Origin: Tritrichomonas musculus
Taxonomy: Eukaryota > Parabasalia > Tritrichomonadida > Tritrichomonadidae
DNA length: 64,000 nt
Assembly (NCBI GenBank): GCA_039105265.1
Contig: JAPFFF010000048.1
Coordinates: 124,001-188,000, forward strand
Reading direction: 5' to 3'
Numbering within the stretch: the stretch's first letter is position 1; every line of letters begins with the position of its first letter. The notes below the pieces were generated by a model, which did no database searches, was not told the DNA's origin, and saw nothing but the letters and a program-made list of their open reading frames with translations. This document shows positions 1-9,025 of the stretch, piece by piece. The position numbers and the translations under genes were made by a program.

Positions 1-364
1 GTATGGATGTATTAGCATAGATGTATTAGTATGGATATATTAGTATGGATGTATTAGTATAGATGTATTAGTATGGATATATTAGTATGGATGTATTAGT
101 ATAGATGTATTAGTATGGATATATTAGTATGGATGTATTAGCATAGATGTATTAGTATGGATATATTAGTATGGATGTATTAGTATAGATGTATTAGTAT
201 GGATATATTAGTATGGATGTATTAGCATAGATGTATTAGTATGGATATATTAGTATGGATGTATTAGTATAGATGTATTAGTATGGATATATTAGTATGG
301 ATGTATTAGCATAGATGTATTAGTATGGATATATTAGTATGGATGTATTAGCATAGATGTATTA
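1..364. repeat. 14-bp minisatellite, 26 units
   Basis: The first 364 bases are exactly 26 head-to-tail 14-bp units. Three variants alternate: gtatggatgtatta, g(c/t)atagatgtatta and gtatggatatatta. They form a 42-bp higher-order unit in which the middle variant switches between C and T at position 2. The array stops at gtaggt (365). It starts at the window edge, so its true length is unknown. It lies just outside the coding part of the left Maverick-like element and is probably its terminal or subterminal array. Confidence 0.95.
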
Positions 365-399
365 GTAGGTCTTTTCTAAGAGGGTCCTCGTGGTGGAGT

Positions 400-625
400 A
401 CATGTGCCATTAAGTAGATGGTGGTATGTACGAGATTCTCGGGGTGCTACCTGTGCCGTTTCATAGATGGCGGGGTACCTAAGCTGTTTCGTAGATGGAG
501 GGCAGTGGGGTGGGGCACCTGTGCTGTTTCATAGATAGTGGGCAGTGGGGCAGGTACCTGTGCCGTTTCATAGATGGGCGGTTGTGGGGTGGGGTACCTG
601 TGCCGTTTCATGGATGGGGAGCAGT
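400..625 (+). repeat. Subterminal tandem repeat, ~41-bp unit, about six copies
   Basis: Imperfect copies of a G-rich unit with core acctgtgccgtttcatagat occur about every 41-46 bp; two copies (553-570 and 593-610) share an identical 18-bp core. Spacer DNA is rich in gtgggg/ggcagtggggtgggg. The array lies directly before the polymerase gene and runs into a pyrimidine tract (636-688). It is much more GC-rich than anything else nearby and looks like the subterminal region of element A. Confidence 0.8.
428..463 (+). repeat. Copy 1 of a 37-bp inverted repeat shared by both Maverick ends
   Basis: Bases 428-444 are the exact reverse complement of 56,044-56,060, and 445-463 match the reverse complement of 56,024-56,043 with one indel and one mismatch. 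Here the repeat reads toward the polymerase gene. The partner abuts the stop codon of the fibre-like gene. Confidence 0.85.
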
Positions 626-688
626 AGTGAGAACAAGAATATTTTTTTCTTTTCTTTTCTTTTTTTCTTTTTCTTTTCTTTTTCTTTT

Positions 689-3600
689 ATGACGAGTTCG
701 TTCTTAGTCCAGACCTGCGACCCACAGCGAAAACCGACTCGTATATACTACTGTGAACATCAATCATTATTCACCAAAGATAGTGATATTGTCACCAAAA
801 ATAAGAACAAAGATCCGATTATCGTTTACTACCTCAATAAGTTCAAAGACCTTGATGATATCTTTGGCTATCTCGAAAATACAGTATTCAAGTCTGAGCG
901 CAAACCATTTAAATTAACGTTTGAATTATCTGGTATATTTGAAACACCCATTAAGCAAAACGATGAAGTTATTCGTTATGATTATGAAAAACGAGCCATT
1001 TATGCAACAAATTACAAATATCATACAAACATTCCAATTGTTATTCAGATGAATGCTGACTTAGATAGAATTAAATACTACATTGAATCAGTTCTTCATA
1101 ACTATGAAGTTAGTGAATCATCAGTTAAACTAACATTTGTTTCATCAATTGCATTCACTGTTCATCGTTTAGTTAAAGTCACTGGCAAACTCCAATTACC
1201 TGAAGAACTAGTTAAATCTAAATTAATCATTACTGATAACGAAGATGATAAACTATGTTGGTATCGATTCTTATCCATTTGTCTTCATCCTGATATGATT
1301 AAACGCAAATTATTTCATAGAACTTCATTAGCTCGTAGATTATTATGTGAGGAACACGGATTTCCATACAAAACACATATCACTAATGAAGCACTTAAAT
1401 TCATTAATCAGTATGATGGTTCATCGATGGATGAAATGAAAGAATCGGCTAAAATGCATAAAATTAATGTTAACATTTATGAATACTTTGGTACTGGTTT
1501 ATATGACATTAGTGAACAATGGTTTTTCGATAAATCATACAAAACATTCAGTGCATTGCTTTATTCCAAAAATCAAACTCTTCACATAATGTATATCAAA
1601 GATGCTGAAAAGTTAACAGGATTATTAGTTTGTCCTAAATGCAAGTCATATGTTGTTAGAGGTATCAATAATCATGTTAGATTCGAACGCCATGTTAACA
1701 AATGTGATGGTCAATTCAAGAAAGACTTTATTGTTGAACACGAATCCTTACCTTATTGTCCACATATTCTCAACAATCCTGTATATGAATACTGTTTGGC
1801 ACATAACCTTGAATTTAAACCACATCAATATTATATAACTTATGATTTCGAAACAATGGAACAAATAGTTAACAAATCATCAACTACATCAACAACAATT
1901 AATTCGAGACTTGTACCAATATCCGTTAGTTGCTGCGTTAAAGGTAAAACGATTAAATTAACCCAACATTTTGATGCAAGAGATCCAGAATTCATTATTC
2001 ATTGGATTGAATACATGTTTGATCAAGCTGAAGAAATCGTTAAAGATAAAATTAAGTTTTATACTGATATGCTCAAAACTAAAACCATTGGTGGAATTGT
2101 TCGTGATTTACATACAGTTACCGTATTTGGATTCAATTCATCACGATTTGATTCTAATTTATTCAAACAATACTTCATCCATAAAAGCAAGGCTTCGCCA
2201 GACGGAACGTCAAAATCAGGTCGATCATGGCATGTTGACAATAATTCATTAATTGGTACAGCTACATCTTTAAAACAATTCATCCTCGTTTCTAAAGATG
2301 TATTATTGAGATTCATTGATGCACAATCATTCATTGCTGGTGGTACATTAAAACAATTTGGTAAAGACTTTGGTGGTATCGATAATTCAGCAAAAGGTAT
2401 ATTTCCATATGAAGCTATCAATACTGAAAACTTTAATGATGTTCTATCAAAATCCGAACCATTTGAATACAATGACTTCTATTCATCACTTACACAAAAG
2501 CATCTCATTAATGAAACCGAATATGAACAATATGTTGAAGATGCTAAACGATTCAATTCACGATGGGATTACTTACTTGCATATAATGATAACGATGTTG
2601 AAATGATGATTAAACCAATTGACAATCTCATTAATTTGAATGCTAAATACAACGTTGATCTAATATCCAACTTGTTATTATCGAAGAATGCAGTTTGTGA
2701 AAAATATGCACTCGCTTATAAAGACTTTAATCCAAACATCGATTATGCAATCATTAATACCAAAAATGAATTCATTCCTACTCATGAATGGTGGTCATAC
2801 AAATGTGATTCGTACTACTATCAAGATCAGAAGTTCAATAAATTAAATCCTAAAATGCCTCAACGCGATCTTTCAAAATGTGTTGATGATGATGACTTTG
2901 ATGCATTCATGAATATGTACAATGATCCATCAAAAGGAAAATGTCACTTATGTGGTGAACACTTTACTAACTCAAATAAACCAACATTAGATAGAATCAA
3001 TAACGATATCGGTCATGAAATTAATAACTGCTTGCTTGCTTGTGCCGATTGCAATAAACTTCGATCACGAAACGATGATAAAGTCACTAGATTAAGAATT
3101 CAATTAAAGAAATACTGCAAACTCAATAAATTACCAATGACTATATCAAATGAGAGAGAATATTATGATTTACGTGAAGGTATCACTGGTGGTTTGTCAA
3201 TGGTAATGCACAGAAACAACATTCGTGGTGCTACTCACATTAATAAATTCAAATATGAGGAGGGTAAAGTGATTTCATATGATACTCCTCACATCATGTC
3301 ACATGTTGTTGGTATTGATTTCAATTCATTATATCCATCAGCATTCTCATCAAATTATCATTCATTTAACCCTTATCACGGTGGAATTATGTACATGCCT
3401 GGTTCATTAATTACTAGATTCGATTGCTATGACAAAAATGGTGACATCAATGTTGATATCTATGAAAAGTGTAAGAGAATCATTTATTCAAAGCATCGAT
3501 TTGACAAAACTATACCTAAAATGATATTCAGAGCAAAAGTTAAACTTGAATGCCCCATTGACAAAATCAATGATTTAATCAATTTTCCACCAGTATTCCG

Positions 3601-4789
3601 TAACTTTGATATCCAAAATACTGAAGACGTTATTGGTTCATATATGTACAACTATGGTAAGAAGAATAAGATTAGCGTTATTGACAAAACTGATACTAAA
3701 TTAACAATGACATTAGATACAATGGATGAATTCAAATCATTTGGCTGTTATTACTTATGGTTCCTCATTGATCATGGCTTAAAGGTTGTTGATATCATGA
3801 ATCTATCATTGTATGAAGCTAATACAGCATTCAATCCATTTGTCAATGAATTCATGAGGAAACGTCAAGATATTATTGCTGGTAATGCAAACGGTAATGA
3901 AAAGTTCTATAAAATCTCAATGAATGGCTCATATGGATACGATGGTATGAACACTGAGAAGTACAGCAAAATCAAAATTTGTGATTCCGATAAAGCTTAT
4001 CAAGCTATTGCATCAGATACATACATTAATGGTTCTAAACTATCTGACGACACATATTTAATTCAATCCAATCCCAAAAAGTATTTATGCAAAACATGTA
4101 TACAAGTTGCATTCTTTACACTCGATAATGCTAAATTTTGGTACTTGACATTCATTTATGATTTCTTGTTCAAATGTTTAGACGTAAATAGAATGCATTT
4201 AACTTCGTGCGATACTGATTCAGCTTACTTCGCCGTTGCTGGAGACATGAATGATTCAAAGGATCAAGAGTTTAAACACATCATTAAAGACAAGCATTAT
4301 TACGATAAATATATTTATGAATTTATGCCAGATCCATCAATTAATACCGTTTATGATGAAAAGAAGATCCTTGGATGTTGTGTTGAAAAATATGGCGACA
4401 ATCAGATTGCATTATGTCCTAAATGCTATACAATTTGGAATGACAATGGAGTAACTAAATCGTTAAAACTTAAAGGTGTTTCATTAAAGACTAACAATAT
4501 TGTGTCATCTGATTACAAAGATATTATTGATCATCAATGCGTTAAATCAGGTAAAAACATTAATCTACAAATGAATAATAACATTATGTCTAGAATAACG
4601 ATTAACAAAAATGCATTAACTGGTTTCCATAATAAAATGATAGTATTACCGAATCAATCATGTGCTCCATTTATTAAAGGATTAAGATCTTGTGACTATG
4701 AACCACCATTTTTCTGTACTAAATTACGTAATGTATCGTTGAAGAAATCGAGAACATCACCTTCATCATTACCTGTATTCTTAAATTGA
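689..4789 (+). CDS. Protein-primed family B DNA polymerase with internal HNH module (Maverick type)
   Basis: Replicative polymerase of the element, 1366 aa. I start it at ATG 689. An in-frame ATG at 545 would add 48 residues translated from the tandem repeat and a poly-pyrimidine tract, which is implausible. Visible in order: an N-terminal region with a CxxC...H...H...C zinc motif (about 316-345); exonuclease motifs Exo I (D386, E388), Exo II (NSSRFD, D488) and Exo III (YNDND, Y632/D636); an HNH-type zinc module (C752, C755, D768, H776, C785, C788, N789); then polymerase motif A (DFNSLYPS, D877), motif B (KISMNGSYG, K1075, N1079) and motif C (DTDS, D1175/D1177), followed by a KLKG motif. All catalytic acids are present, so it may be active. 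The HNH insertion between Exo III and motif A is the oddity. The terminal-protein region would be N-terminal but is not recognisable. Confidence 0.93.
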   Translation: MTSSFLVQTCDPQRKPTRIYYCEHQSLFTKDSDIVTKNKNKDPIIVYYLNKFKDLDDIFGYLENTVFKSERKPFKLTFELSGIFETPIKQNDEVIRYDYEKRAIYATNYKYHTNIPIVIQMNADLDRIKYYIESVLHNYEVSESSVKLTFVSSIAFTVHRLVKVTGKLQLPEELVKSKLIITDNEDDKLCWYRFLSICLHPDMIKRKLFHRTSLARRLLCEEHGFPYKTHITNEALKFINQYDGSSMDEMKESAKMHKINVNIYEYFGTGLYDISEQWFFDKSYKTFSALLYSKNQTLHIMYIKDAEKLTGLLVCPKCKSYVVRGINNHVRFERHVNKCDGQFKKDFIVEHESLPYCPHILNNPVYEYCLAHNLEFKPHQYYITYDFETMEQIVNKSSTTSTTINSRLVPISVSCCVKGKTIKLTQHFDARDPEFIIHWIEYMFDQAEEIVKDKIKFYTDMLKTKTIGGIVRDLHTVTVFGFNSSRFDSNLFKQYFIHKSKASPDGTSKSGRSWHVDNNSLIGTATSLKQFILVSKDVLLRFIDAQSFIAGGTLKQFGKDFGGIDNSAKGIFPYEAINTENFNDVLSKSEPFEYNDFYSSLTQKHLINETEYEQYVEDAKRFNSRWDYLLAYNDNDVEMMIKPIDNLINLNAKYNVDLISNLLLSKNAVCEKYALAYKDFNPNIDYAIINTKNEFIPTHEWWSYKCDSYYYQDQKFNKLNPKMPQRDLSKCVDDDDFDAFMNMYNDPSKGKCHLCGEHFTNSNKPTLDRINNDIGHEINNCLLACADCNKLRSRNDDKVTRLRIQLKKYCKLNKLPMTISNEREYYDLREGITGGLSMVMHRNNIRGATHINKFKYEEGKVISYDTPHIMSHVVGIDFNSLYPSAFSSNYHSFNPYHGGIMYMPGSLITRFDCYDKNGDINVDIYEKCKRIIYSKHRFDKTIPKMIFRAKVKLECPIDKINDLINFPPVFRNFDIQNTEDVIGSYMYNYGKKNKISVIDKTDTKLTMTLDTMDEFKSFGCYYLWFLIDHGLKVVDIMNLSLYEANTAFNPFVNEFMRKRQDIIAGNANGNEKFYKISMNGSYGYDGMNTEKYSKIKICDSDKAYQAIASDTYINGSKLSDDTYLIQSNPKKYLCKTCIQVAFFTLDNAKFWYLTFIYDFLFKCLDVNRMHLTSCDTDSAYFAVAGDMNDSKDQEFKHIIKDKHYYDKYIYEFMPDPSINTVYDEKKILGCCVEKYGDNQIALCPKCYTIWNDNGVTKSLKLKGVSLKTNNIVSSDYKDIIDHQCVKSGKNINLQMNNNIMSRITINKNALTGFHNKMIVLPNQSCAPFIKGLRSCDYEPPFFCTKLRNVSLKKSRTSPSSLPVFLN

Positions 4790-4847
4790 GCATTTTGATA
4801 CGACATTTGCGAGTGAGTAAAAATATGAATGAACGATTAAATTTTTT

Positions 4848-5150
4848 ATGCAAAACCAAATGGCTTTTGGTAGCTGGTTTAAGAAATTAGGTGAGAAAAT
4901 TAAGAATGGCTTTAGAAAAGTGATACCGATTGCACGAAAAGTTGGTCAAGTAGCTCAAACAGTTGTTGCGCCTGCATTAGGAGCAGTTGGTTCTGTAATT
5001 GGTGGTGATAAAGGTAAAGTTCTAAATCAATGGGGTAATGTTGTTAATCAAGCTGGTGGACAAATCAGTAAATATTCAAATATGGTTAATGCTAAAGTTG
5101 AGGATCCGAGATATAAACCCGGTATGTTTAATGTACCTTTATTGAAGTAG
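4848..5150 (+). CDS. Minor virion protein with N-terminal amphipathic lytic helix (pX/pVI-like)
   Basis: A 100-aa protein (96 if ATG 4860 is used) starting 58 bases after the polymerase stop, on the same strand. Near the N-terminus is an amphipathic basic stretch (AFGSWFKKLGEKIKNGFRKV), followed by a small-residue, Gly/Ala/Val-rich hydrophobic segment around a GAVGSVIGG motif. The rest is polar. This layout resembles the short membrane-active proteins of Polintons and adenovirus-like virions, which help virions breach membranes. The homology is suggested by composition and context only. It could instead be another small structural protein. Confidence 0.6.
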   Translation: MQNQMAFGSWFKKLGEKIKNGFRKVIPIARKVGQVAQTVVAPALGAVGSVIGGDKGKVLNQWGNVVNQAGGQISKYSNMVNAKVEDPRYKPGMFNVPLLK

Positions 5151-5184
5151 AATGATTAATGGATGAATTGATTGAAAATTATCA

Positions 5185-5325
5185 TTAGGAATACAATCGG
5201 GCACGCATTTCATCTGTCAATTCAGGATCAGGTTCAGGTATCAATTTCATCACTCTAATGACAAGATTAGCGAACTCAATAACGGTCAAACATGTTAATA
5301 TAACACTGATGTACAACATAGACAT
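5185..5325 (-). CDS. Small single-pass membrane protein
   Basis: A 46-aa frame from ATG at 5325. An extension upstream would need a TTG start. It has one hydrophobic segment (LYISVILTCLTVIEFANLVI) and a charged, acidic C-terminus (PEPDPELTDEMRARLYS). It lies between the pX-like gene and the coiled-coil gene, divergent from the latter with about 60 bases between starts. Its tight fit in a compact element supports reality, but it is short and has no recognised family. Confidence 0.45.
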   Translation of the reverse strand: MSMLYISVILTCLTVIEFANLVIRVMKLIPEPDPELTDEMRARLYS

Positions 5326-5388
5326 AGTCTCGAATCGAAGATTCTTTTGAACTAAATCAAAAATATTTTTACTTAAGACCAAATATTT

Positions 5389-5727
5389 ATGTCAGAGATT
5401 AAGGTGTTGGAACCAGTTAAGAATGTTATTAAAGAATTCGATACACCAGATGAGTTCAATATGTATTACATGAAGAATAAGGATGAAATTGATAAACTAA
5501 CGACTCATAAGTTGAATAAGATGTTCAAGATTGATGGGTATCGAATAACAAGAATACAAGGCACATTAATGCTCAGAACTGATTATGCAGCGAAGAAAAG
5601 GATAGATAAACAAGCTTCGTCTGTTGATGAATTAAGGGATAGAATTGATGAGTTGCAGAGTGAATATGAAGAAATTAAAGATCGAATGAATCAATTGATT
5701 GAAATCGTTAATAAACACTTTAGTTAA
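5389..5727 (+). CDS. Maverick-associated coiled-coil protein, function unknown
   Basis: A 112-aa acidic protein. The N-terminal half is a compact helical region (TPDEFNMYYMKNKDEIDKL). The last ~40 residues form a heptad-like coiled coil (SSVDELRDRIDELQSEYEEI). It begins just after a short AT-rich divergent spacer shared with the small membrane gene and ends 10 bases before the convergent ATPase stop. The packing shows it belongs to the element. A structural or scaffold role is only a guess. Confidence 0.65.
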   Translation: MSEIKVLEPVKNVIKEFDTPDEFNMYYMKNKDEIDKLTTHKLNKMFKIDGYRITRIQGTLMLRTDYAAKKRIDKQASSVDELRDRIDELQSEYEEIKDRMNQLIEIVNKHFS

Positions 5728-5737
5728 GGTTCATTGT

Positions 5738-6598
5738 TCATTCTTGAATTACTGTCTCTCCTCCTTCAGTTACATTTACATTCATGTAAGGATGACTGTC
5801 TGGCTTTATATTTTTGATCGAAAGCAATCGTTGATATAGTGCATAGAATTCATCAAAATCAAGATTAGACGCTGATTGTGAATAAATGAAGTGCAATTGT
5901 TGTTTGTTGAAACATGGAAATATGAATAACGTTGTGATTTCATTCTTAATGTGAGGTTTAATGCCTTTCCATCCTTGAATGAGTAAGAAGTAAGTAATGT
6001 TTGTATGTCTGCAACGACGAATTTGTTGACTAAAGAATGATTCCTCTGATGAAAACAATTTACTGTTACTAATATCATCAAATAGAACGATTGTGTGTAA
6101 GTAAGGTTTACTGAAGTCATTAATGTGTAAAGCATCGAATAAAGCTTCACGTTGTTCATCAATGATTTTGTCTTCTAAATGTTCACGGAGAATGAGATAG
6201 TATAGATTCTTTGCAGCAATGAGAGTTTTAATGAATTCAACTGAATCCTTTTCACTAATGGTGACATAAGGCATTCGAATCATTTGCTTCAATGATTGAA
6301 AGGATTTATCGTTTTCATCACCGTTTTTAGTAACGTAAATCAATAAATGATGTGTATTTAATAGAGATATCTTAATGATTTCCTCTAATGCTATCACTGT
6401 TTTGCCCAATGATTGTTTACCAACAATGACATTTACTGAATTGTAACGAACCTTGATATCTTGATGTATTGGTTTAATTAATGAATTACTGGTTTCATTA
6501 GATTTGGACTTTAATGTATCATTAACTTTGTCTCTAATGAATGATAAATTGTATGAAGGTTCTGTCGTCATAAATGCGTTTTCATCAAAAATAAACAT
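5738..6598 (-). CDS. DNA-packaging ATPase (A32/FtsK-HerA type)
   Basis: A 286-aa P-loop ATPase. Walker A is GKQSLGKT (G60-T67), and the hydrophobic-strand Walker B is HTIVLFDD (D174, D175). A later Arg-rich segment with a following Gln (RRCRHTNITYFLLIQ) fits the sensor and arginine region of genome-packaging ATPases of Polintons and nucleocytoplasmic viruses. Length is typical for the family. It ends 10 bases from the convergent coiled-coil gene and starts 23 bases from the stop of the next minus-strand gene, so these may be co-expressed. It would pump element DNA into particles. Confidence 0.88.
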   Translation of the reverse strand: MFIFDENAFMTTEPSYNLSFIRDKVNDTLKSKSNETSNSLIKPIHQDIKVRYNSVNVIVGKQSLGKTVIALEEIIKISLLNTHHLLIYVTKNGDENDKSFQSLKQMIRMPYVTISEKDSVEFIKTLIAAKNLYYLILREHLEDKIIDEQREALFDALHINDFSKPYLHTIVLFDDISNSKLFSSEESFFSQQIRRCRHTNITYFLLIQGWKGIKPHIKNEITTLFIFPCFNKQQLHFIYSQSASNLDFDEFYALYQRLLSIKNIKPDSHPYMNVNVTEGGETVIQE

Positions 6599-6621
6599 TA
6601 ATTATTGAGCATGTGATATAT

Positions 6622-7791
6622 TTATTCTTCATCATTAAGAGCTTGACCAGCAGCCATACGTTGTTGATGAACATTTTGCTCATTAATGTATAATGCTCGT
6701 AAATCAATATTTGGATTAGCTTGATGGAATTCAGCAACAACTTGCATTAATGTACTAGCTATATTGTTAAATATTTGTTCAATGAATTGACGATCATTAT
6801 TATGAATAGCTGAAATGCAATTCGTAACCAAACCATCAATAGCAGCCTTATTTTCTTTCTTAATTTTATCTTTAGCGTCTTTAGTTTGAGCACCAAGTCT
6901 ATTGTAAAATGCTTCAGCCAAATATAATTCCCAAATTCGAGCGGATGCTGATGCAAGGAATTGAAGTTTATATTTCTTTGGAATGAATGTATTGTTATTT
7001 CGAGCGAGTTGTGCAATGACATTATCAACATAAGGACCAATGACAAATTTACGGAAACGTTGATAAGCAGACATTCTTTTTGAAGGCTTGACTTTATATC
7101 CACTAAGATTATAACCTTGAAAAGATTCAGGAGCTTCATATGATATATTACCATAATCGTTATAATTATTACCTGAATCAACGTAACTAATATTCAATAA
7201 ATCTTGTTTGAATGCGTTTAATGGATAATTCTTTCGTGATTCCCTTGTTGGATATTGATCGTAATAATGTAATGCAACAGGATAGTTACTAGTCTTAGTT
7301 GTATAACCATTGACATACATTGGATAATCATTGTGATTTGAAATAATTACATCAGGAATTCCATCATTATTTACATCAGTTAAGTTTTGTAATGAAGCTG
7401 GGGCATTAGGATTACGTTTATTGAGTTTCCATGGAGAATGTGGATTAGTTGCATTATGACGAGCCACTAATGCTTCTGCACCTTGTGGAGAAATTGCATT
7501 CTTTACACGTTTGACATCACGTTGAAGATCTAATATGATGTGTTGAAGTTCTTTCATACCGACTTTATTATTGCCAAATCCTTTACCTCTCAATAATTGA
7601 CCATCTCTAGCGGCAGCAAGAAACCTTGCAATTAATTCAGTTTTAGCAACATTAACATCACTATCAGAATAACGTTGGACTTCTTGAATCGTTAATGGTT
7701 CTGGTCCATATTTATTATAAATGTTTAACAAATCCTGAACAGATAGTGTGTTTTCCATGAAATCAGCTAATGGATTAACTTCTTGAGTCAT
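6622..7791 (-). CDS. Maverick-associated virion-type protein, unknown (389 aa)
   Basis: An intact 389-aa frame from ATG 7791. Residues 1-115 look helical. A calcium-loop-like stretch, DVNNDGIPDVI, lies at about 139-149, followed by a Tyr/Asn-rich region (NDYPMYVNGYTTK) and, from about 230, a helix-rich C-terminus. Its position next to the packaging ATPase suggests a structural or assembly role. It is short for a Polinton double-jelly-roll capsid protein and I see no jelly-roll signature, so I do not name it as capsid. Structure prediction would decide. Confidence 0.6.
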   Translation of the reverse strand: MTQEVNPLADFMENTLSVQDLLNIYNKYGPEPLTIQEVQRYSDSDVNVAKTELIARFLAAARDGQLLRGKGFGNNKVGMKELQHIILDLQRDVKRVKNAISPQGAEALVARHNATNPHSPWKLNKRNPNAPASLQNLTDVNNDGIPDVIISNHNDYPMYVNGYTTKTSNYPVALHYYDQYPTRESRKNYPLNAFKQDLLNISYVDSGNNYNDYGNISYEAPESFQGYNLSGYKVKPSKRMSAYQRFRKFVIGPYVDNVIAQLARNNNTFIPKKYKLQFLASASARIWELYLAEAFYNRLGAQTKDAKDKIKKENKAAIDGLVTNCISAIHNNDRQFIEQIFNNIASTLMQVVAEFHQANPNIDLRALYINEQNVHQQRMAAGQALNDEE

Positions 7792-7890
7792 TTGCTTGAC
7801 ACTAAAAATAAAAATGAATGAAATCGAATTTACGTTTTAAAATGCATTCGAACGAAGTTTCGTCGAAGACTCAAACTCTGAAGGAGTTTC

Positions 7891-7947
7891 TCAAGCCTAA
7901 AAGGCGTCAGGGTCTATTTCGGTTTCAAGCCTAAAAGGCATCAGGGT
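7891..7947. repeat. 34-bp direct duplication at the 3' end of the 156-aa gene
   Basis: The sequence tcaagcctaaaaggc(g/a) plus tcagggtc occurs at 7891-7913 and again at 7925-7947, a period of 34 bp. The second copy contains the stop codon and last codons of the neighbouring minus-strand gene. The first is an extra copy of that gene end lying just beyond the stop. Confidence 0.8.
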
Positions 7948-8401
7948 CAATGTCTTCATCATTAATTGTACAATTTAATGCGATTTTATTGACAATATCA
8001 CTTTTGGCTTGACTTCTTGCATTAACGAATTCATTCAATTTGGATTGATTCTCAACATTAATGACAATGCATTCATGATAAAACGATGACTTATATTTGA
8101 TTCTATCAGCTTTGACATAAACTTTCATTAAACGTTTATCTAAAGAATTAAGGACATCATTTTTGAAGGATTTCTTTGGAACTTTAATGTATTCGCAACC
8201 TGGGAACAATTCACGGAACTCTTTGTAAGTCATTAATTTCTGTGCATTATCTTTGTACACTAATGATAGAAACAAAACTTGAACATTAATGAGGTAATTA
8301 GAGAACTTATCACAAATATAGTCATCAAAGTAAACTTGAACGGCTTTCAATTCGGATTCAGGTAATTGTTCGAATAATTTATTGATAGTGATGAACGTCA
8401 T
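7931..8401 (-). CDS. Maverick-associated protein, unknown (156 aa)
   Basis: An intact 156-aa frame, mixed helix and strand by eye, with a basic middle (VPKKSFKNDVLNSLDKRLMK) and a strongly acidic tail (INDEDIDPDAF). It is the last recognisable coding unit of element A and runs in the same direction as the ATPase and the 389-aa gene. No family was recognised. The region KVYVKADRIKYKSSF might contact nucleic acid, but that is speculation. Confidence 0.55.
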   Translation of the reverse strand: MTFITINKLFEQLPESELKAVQVYFDDYICDKFSNYLINVQVLFLSLVYKDNAQKLMTYKEFRELFPGCEYIKVPKKSFKNDVLNSLDKRLMKVYVKADRIKYKSSFYHECIVINVENQSKLNEFVNARSQAKSDIVNKIALNCTINDEDIDPDAF

Positions 8402-8433
8402 TATTGCTTCTATTTGCGATGGGGTAAAAATAT

Positions 8434-9025
8434 GTAGTCATTTATTTTTGGAATTGTTTGAAAAATAAAGGCCATAACGAAATTCTTCATGATCGATAAA
8501 TCAAAAAATTTGCAGTAGTGTCATTGATAACGGCAAATCGAATGTAAATCAAAAATGAAGACCACAAATTACAAAATTCTGGGAAGGCAAAAAAAATACA
8601 AATTAGCGAAACTGCATTCTGTACCCATCCTTATCTACATTACACTACTGCGGTTTCAAATTAAAAAAACTCAAAAGCAAGCACTATAACAGTCGCATCT
8701 CAAGCAATATTTCAAATTTATCTCAACTACAATTTACCCTTGTCGCAGCACATATTTCACTTGCATCTCTCATCTCAGTATCAACTCCATAACATTTTTA
8801 TTTTTCATATCAGTTCCTACTCTCAGTCGTCATAATAAAAAATCAACTAAATTAATATTATTCTGATCATATTCATGCGTTTTTGACTAAAAAGCCCTTT
8901 TAAATATTATTTTATGTTTAATAATAGAAATTTGTGAGAATAAATGCTCAATTTATTGAAAAAGTTCAAAATTTTAAAGCTTATTTGGTCTAATAAGTAA
9001 AATCATATTTCTAGGCATGATTGCA
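8434..9025. other. AT-rich spacer, no gene seen
   Basis: No frame of useful length or recognisable motif was found. This is the junction between element A and host DNA, but no terminal repeat or target duplication was located. Confidence 0.6.

Larger units (their letters stand above)
365..8433. mobile_element. Maverick/Polinton-like element A, partial
   Basis: A cluster of virus-like genes: protein-primed DNA polymerase, lytic-peptide-like protein, small membrane protein, coiled-coil protein, A32-type packaging ATPase and two further genes. It has higher GC and denser coding than the host DNA to its right. No integrase, protease, penton or recognisable double-jelly-roll capsid gene is seen. 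Either this is one end of an element cut at about 8.4 kb, or those genes are too diverged to see. No matching inverted terminus was found near 8.4-9.0 kb, so the right boundary is approximate. Confidence 0.8.

Noticed and set aside
1-364. Telomere or CRISPR array
   Set aside because: Units are contiguous with no spacers, so not CRISPR. The 14-bp repeat is followed by element genes, and no known telomere-type repeat is evident.
495-692. A 65-codon gene in the subterminal repeat, and a polymerase start at ATG 545
   Set aside because: Both translate tandem repeat DNA and a poly-pyrimidine tract. The natural polymerase start is ATG 689.
2059-2472. 137-codon frame antisense to the polymerase
   Set aside because: It lies wholly inside the conserved exonuclease domain on the other strand; no motif and no context of its own.
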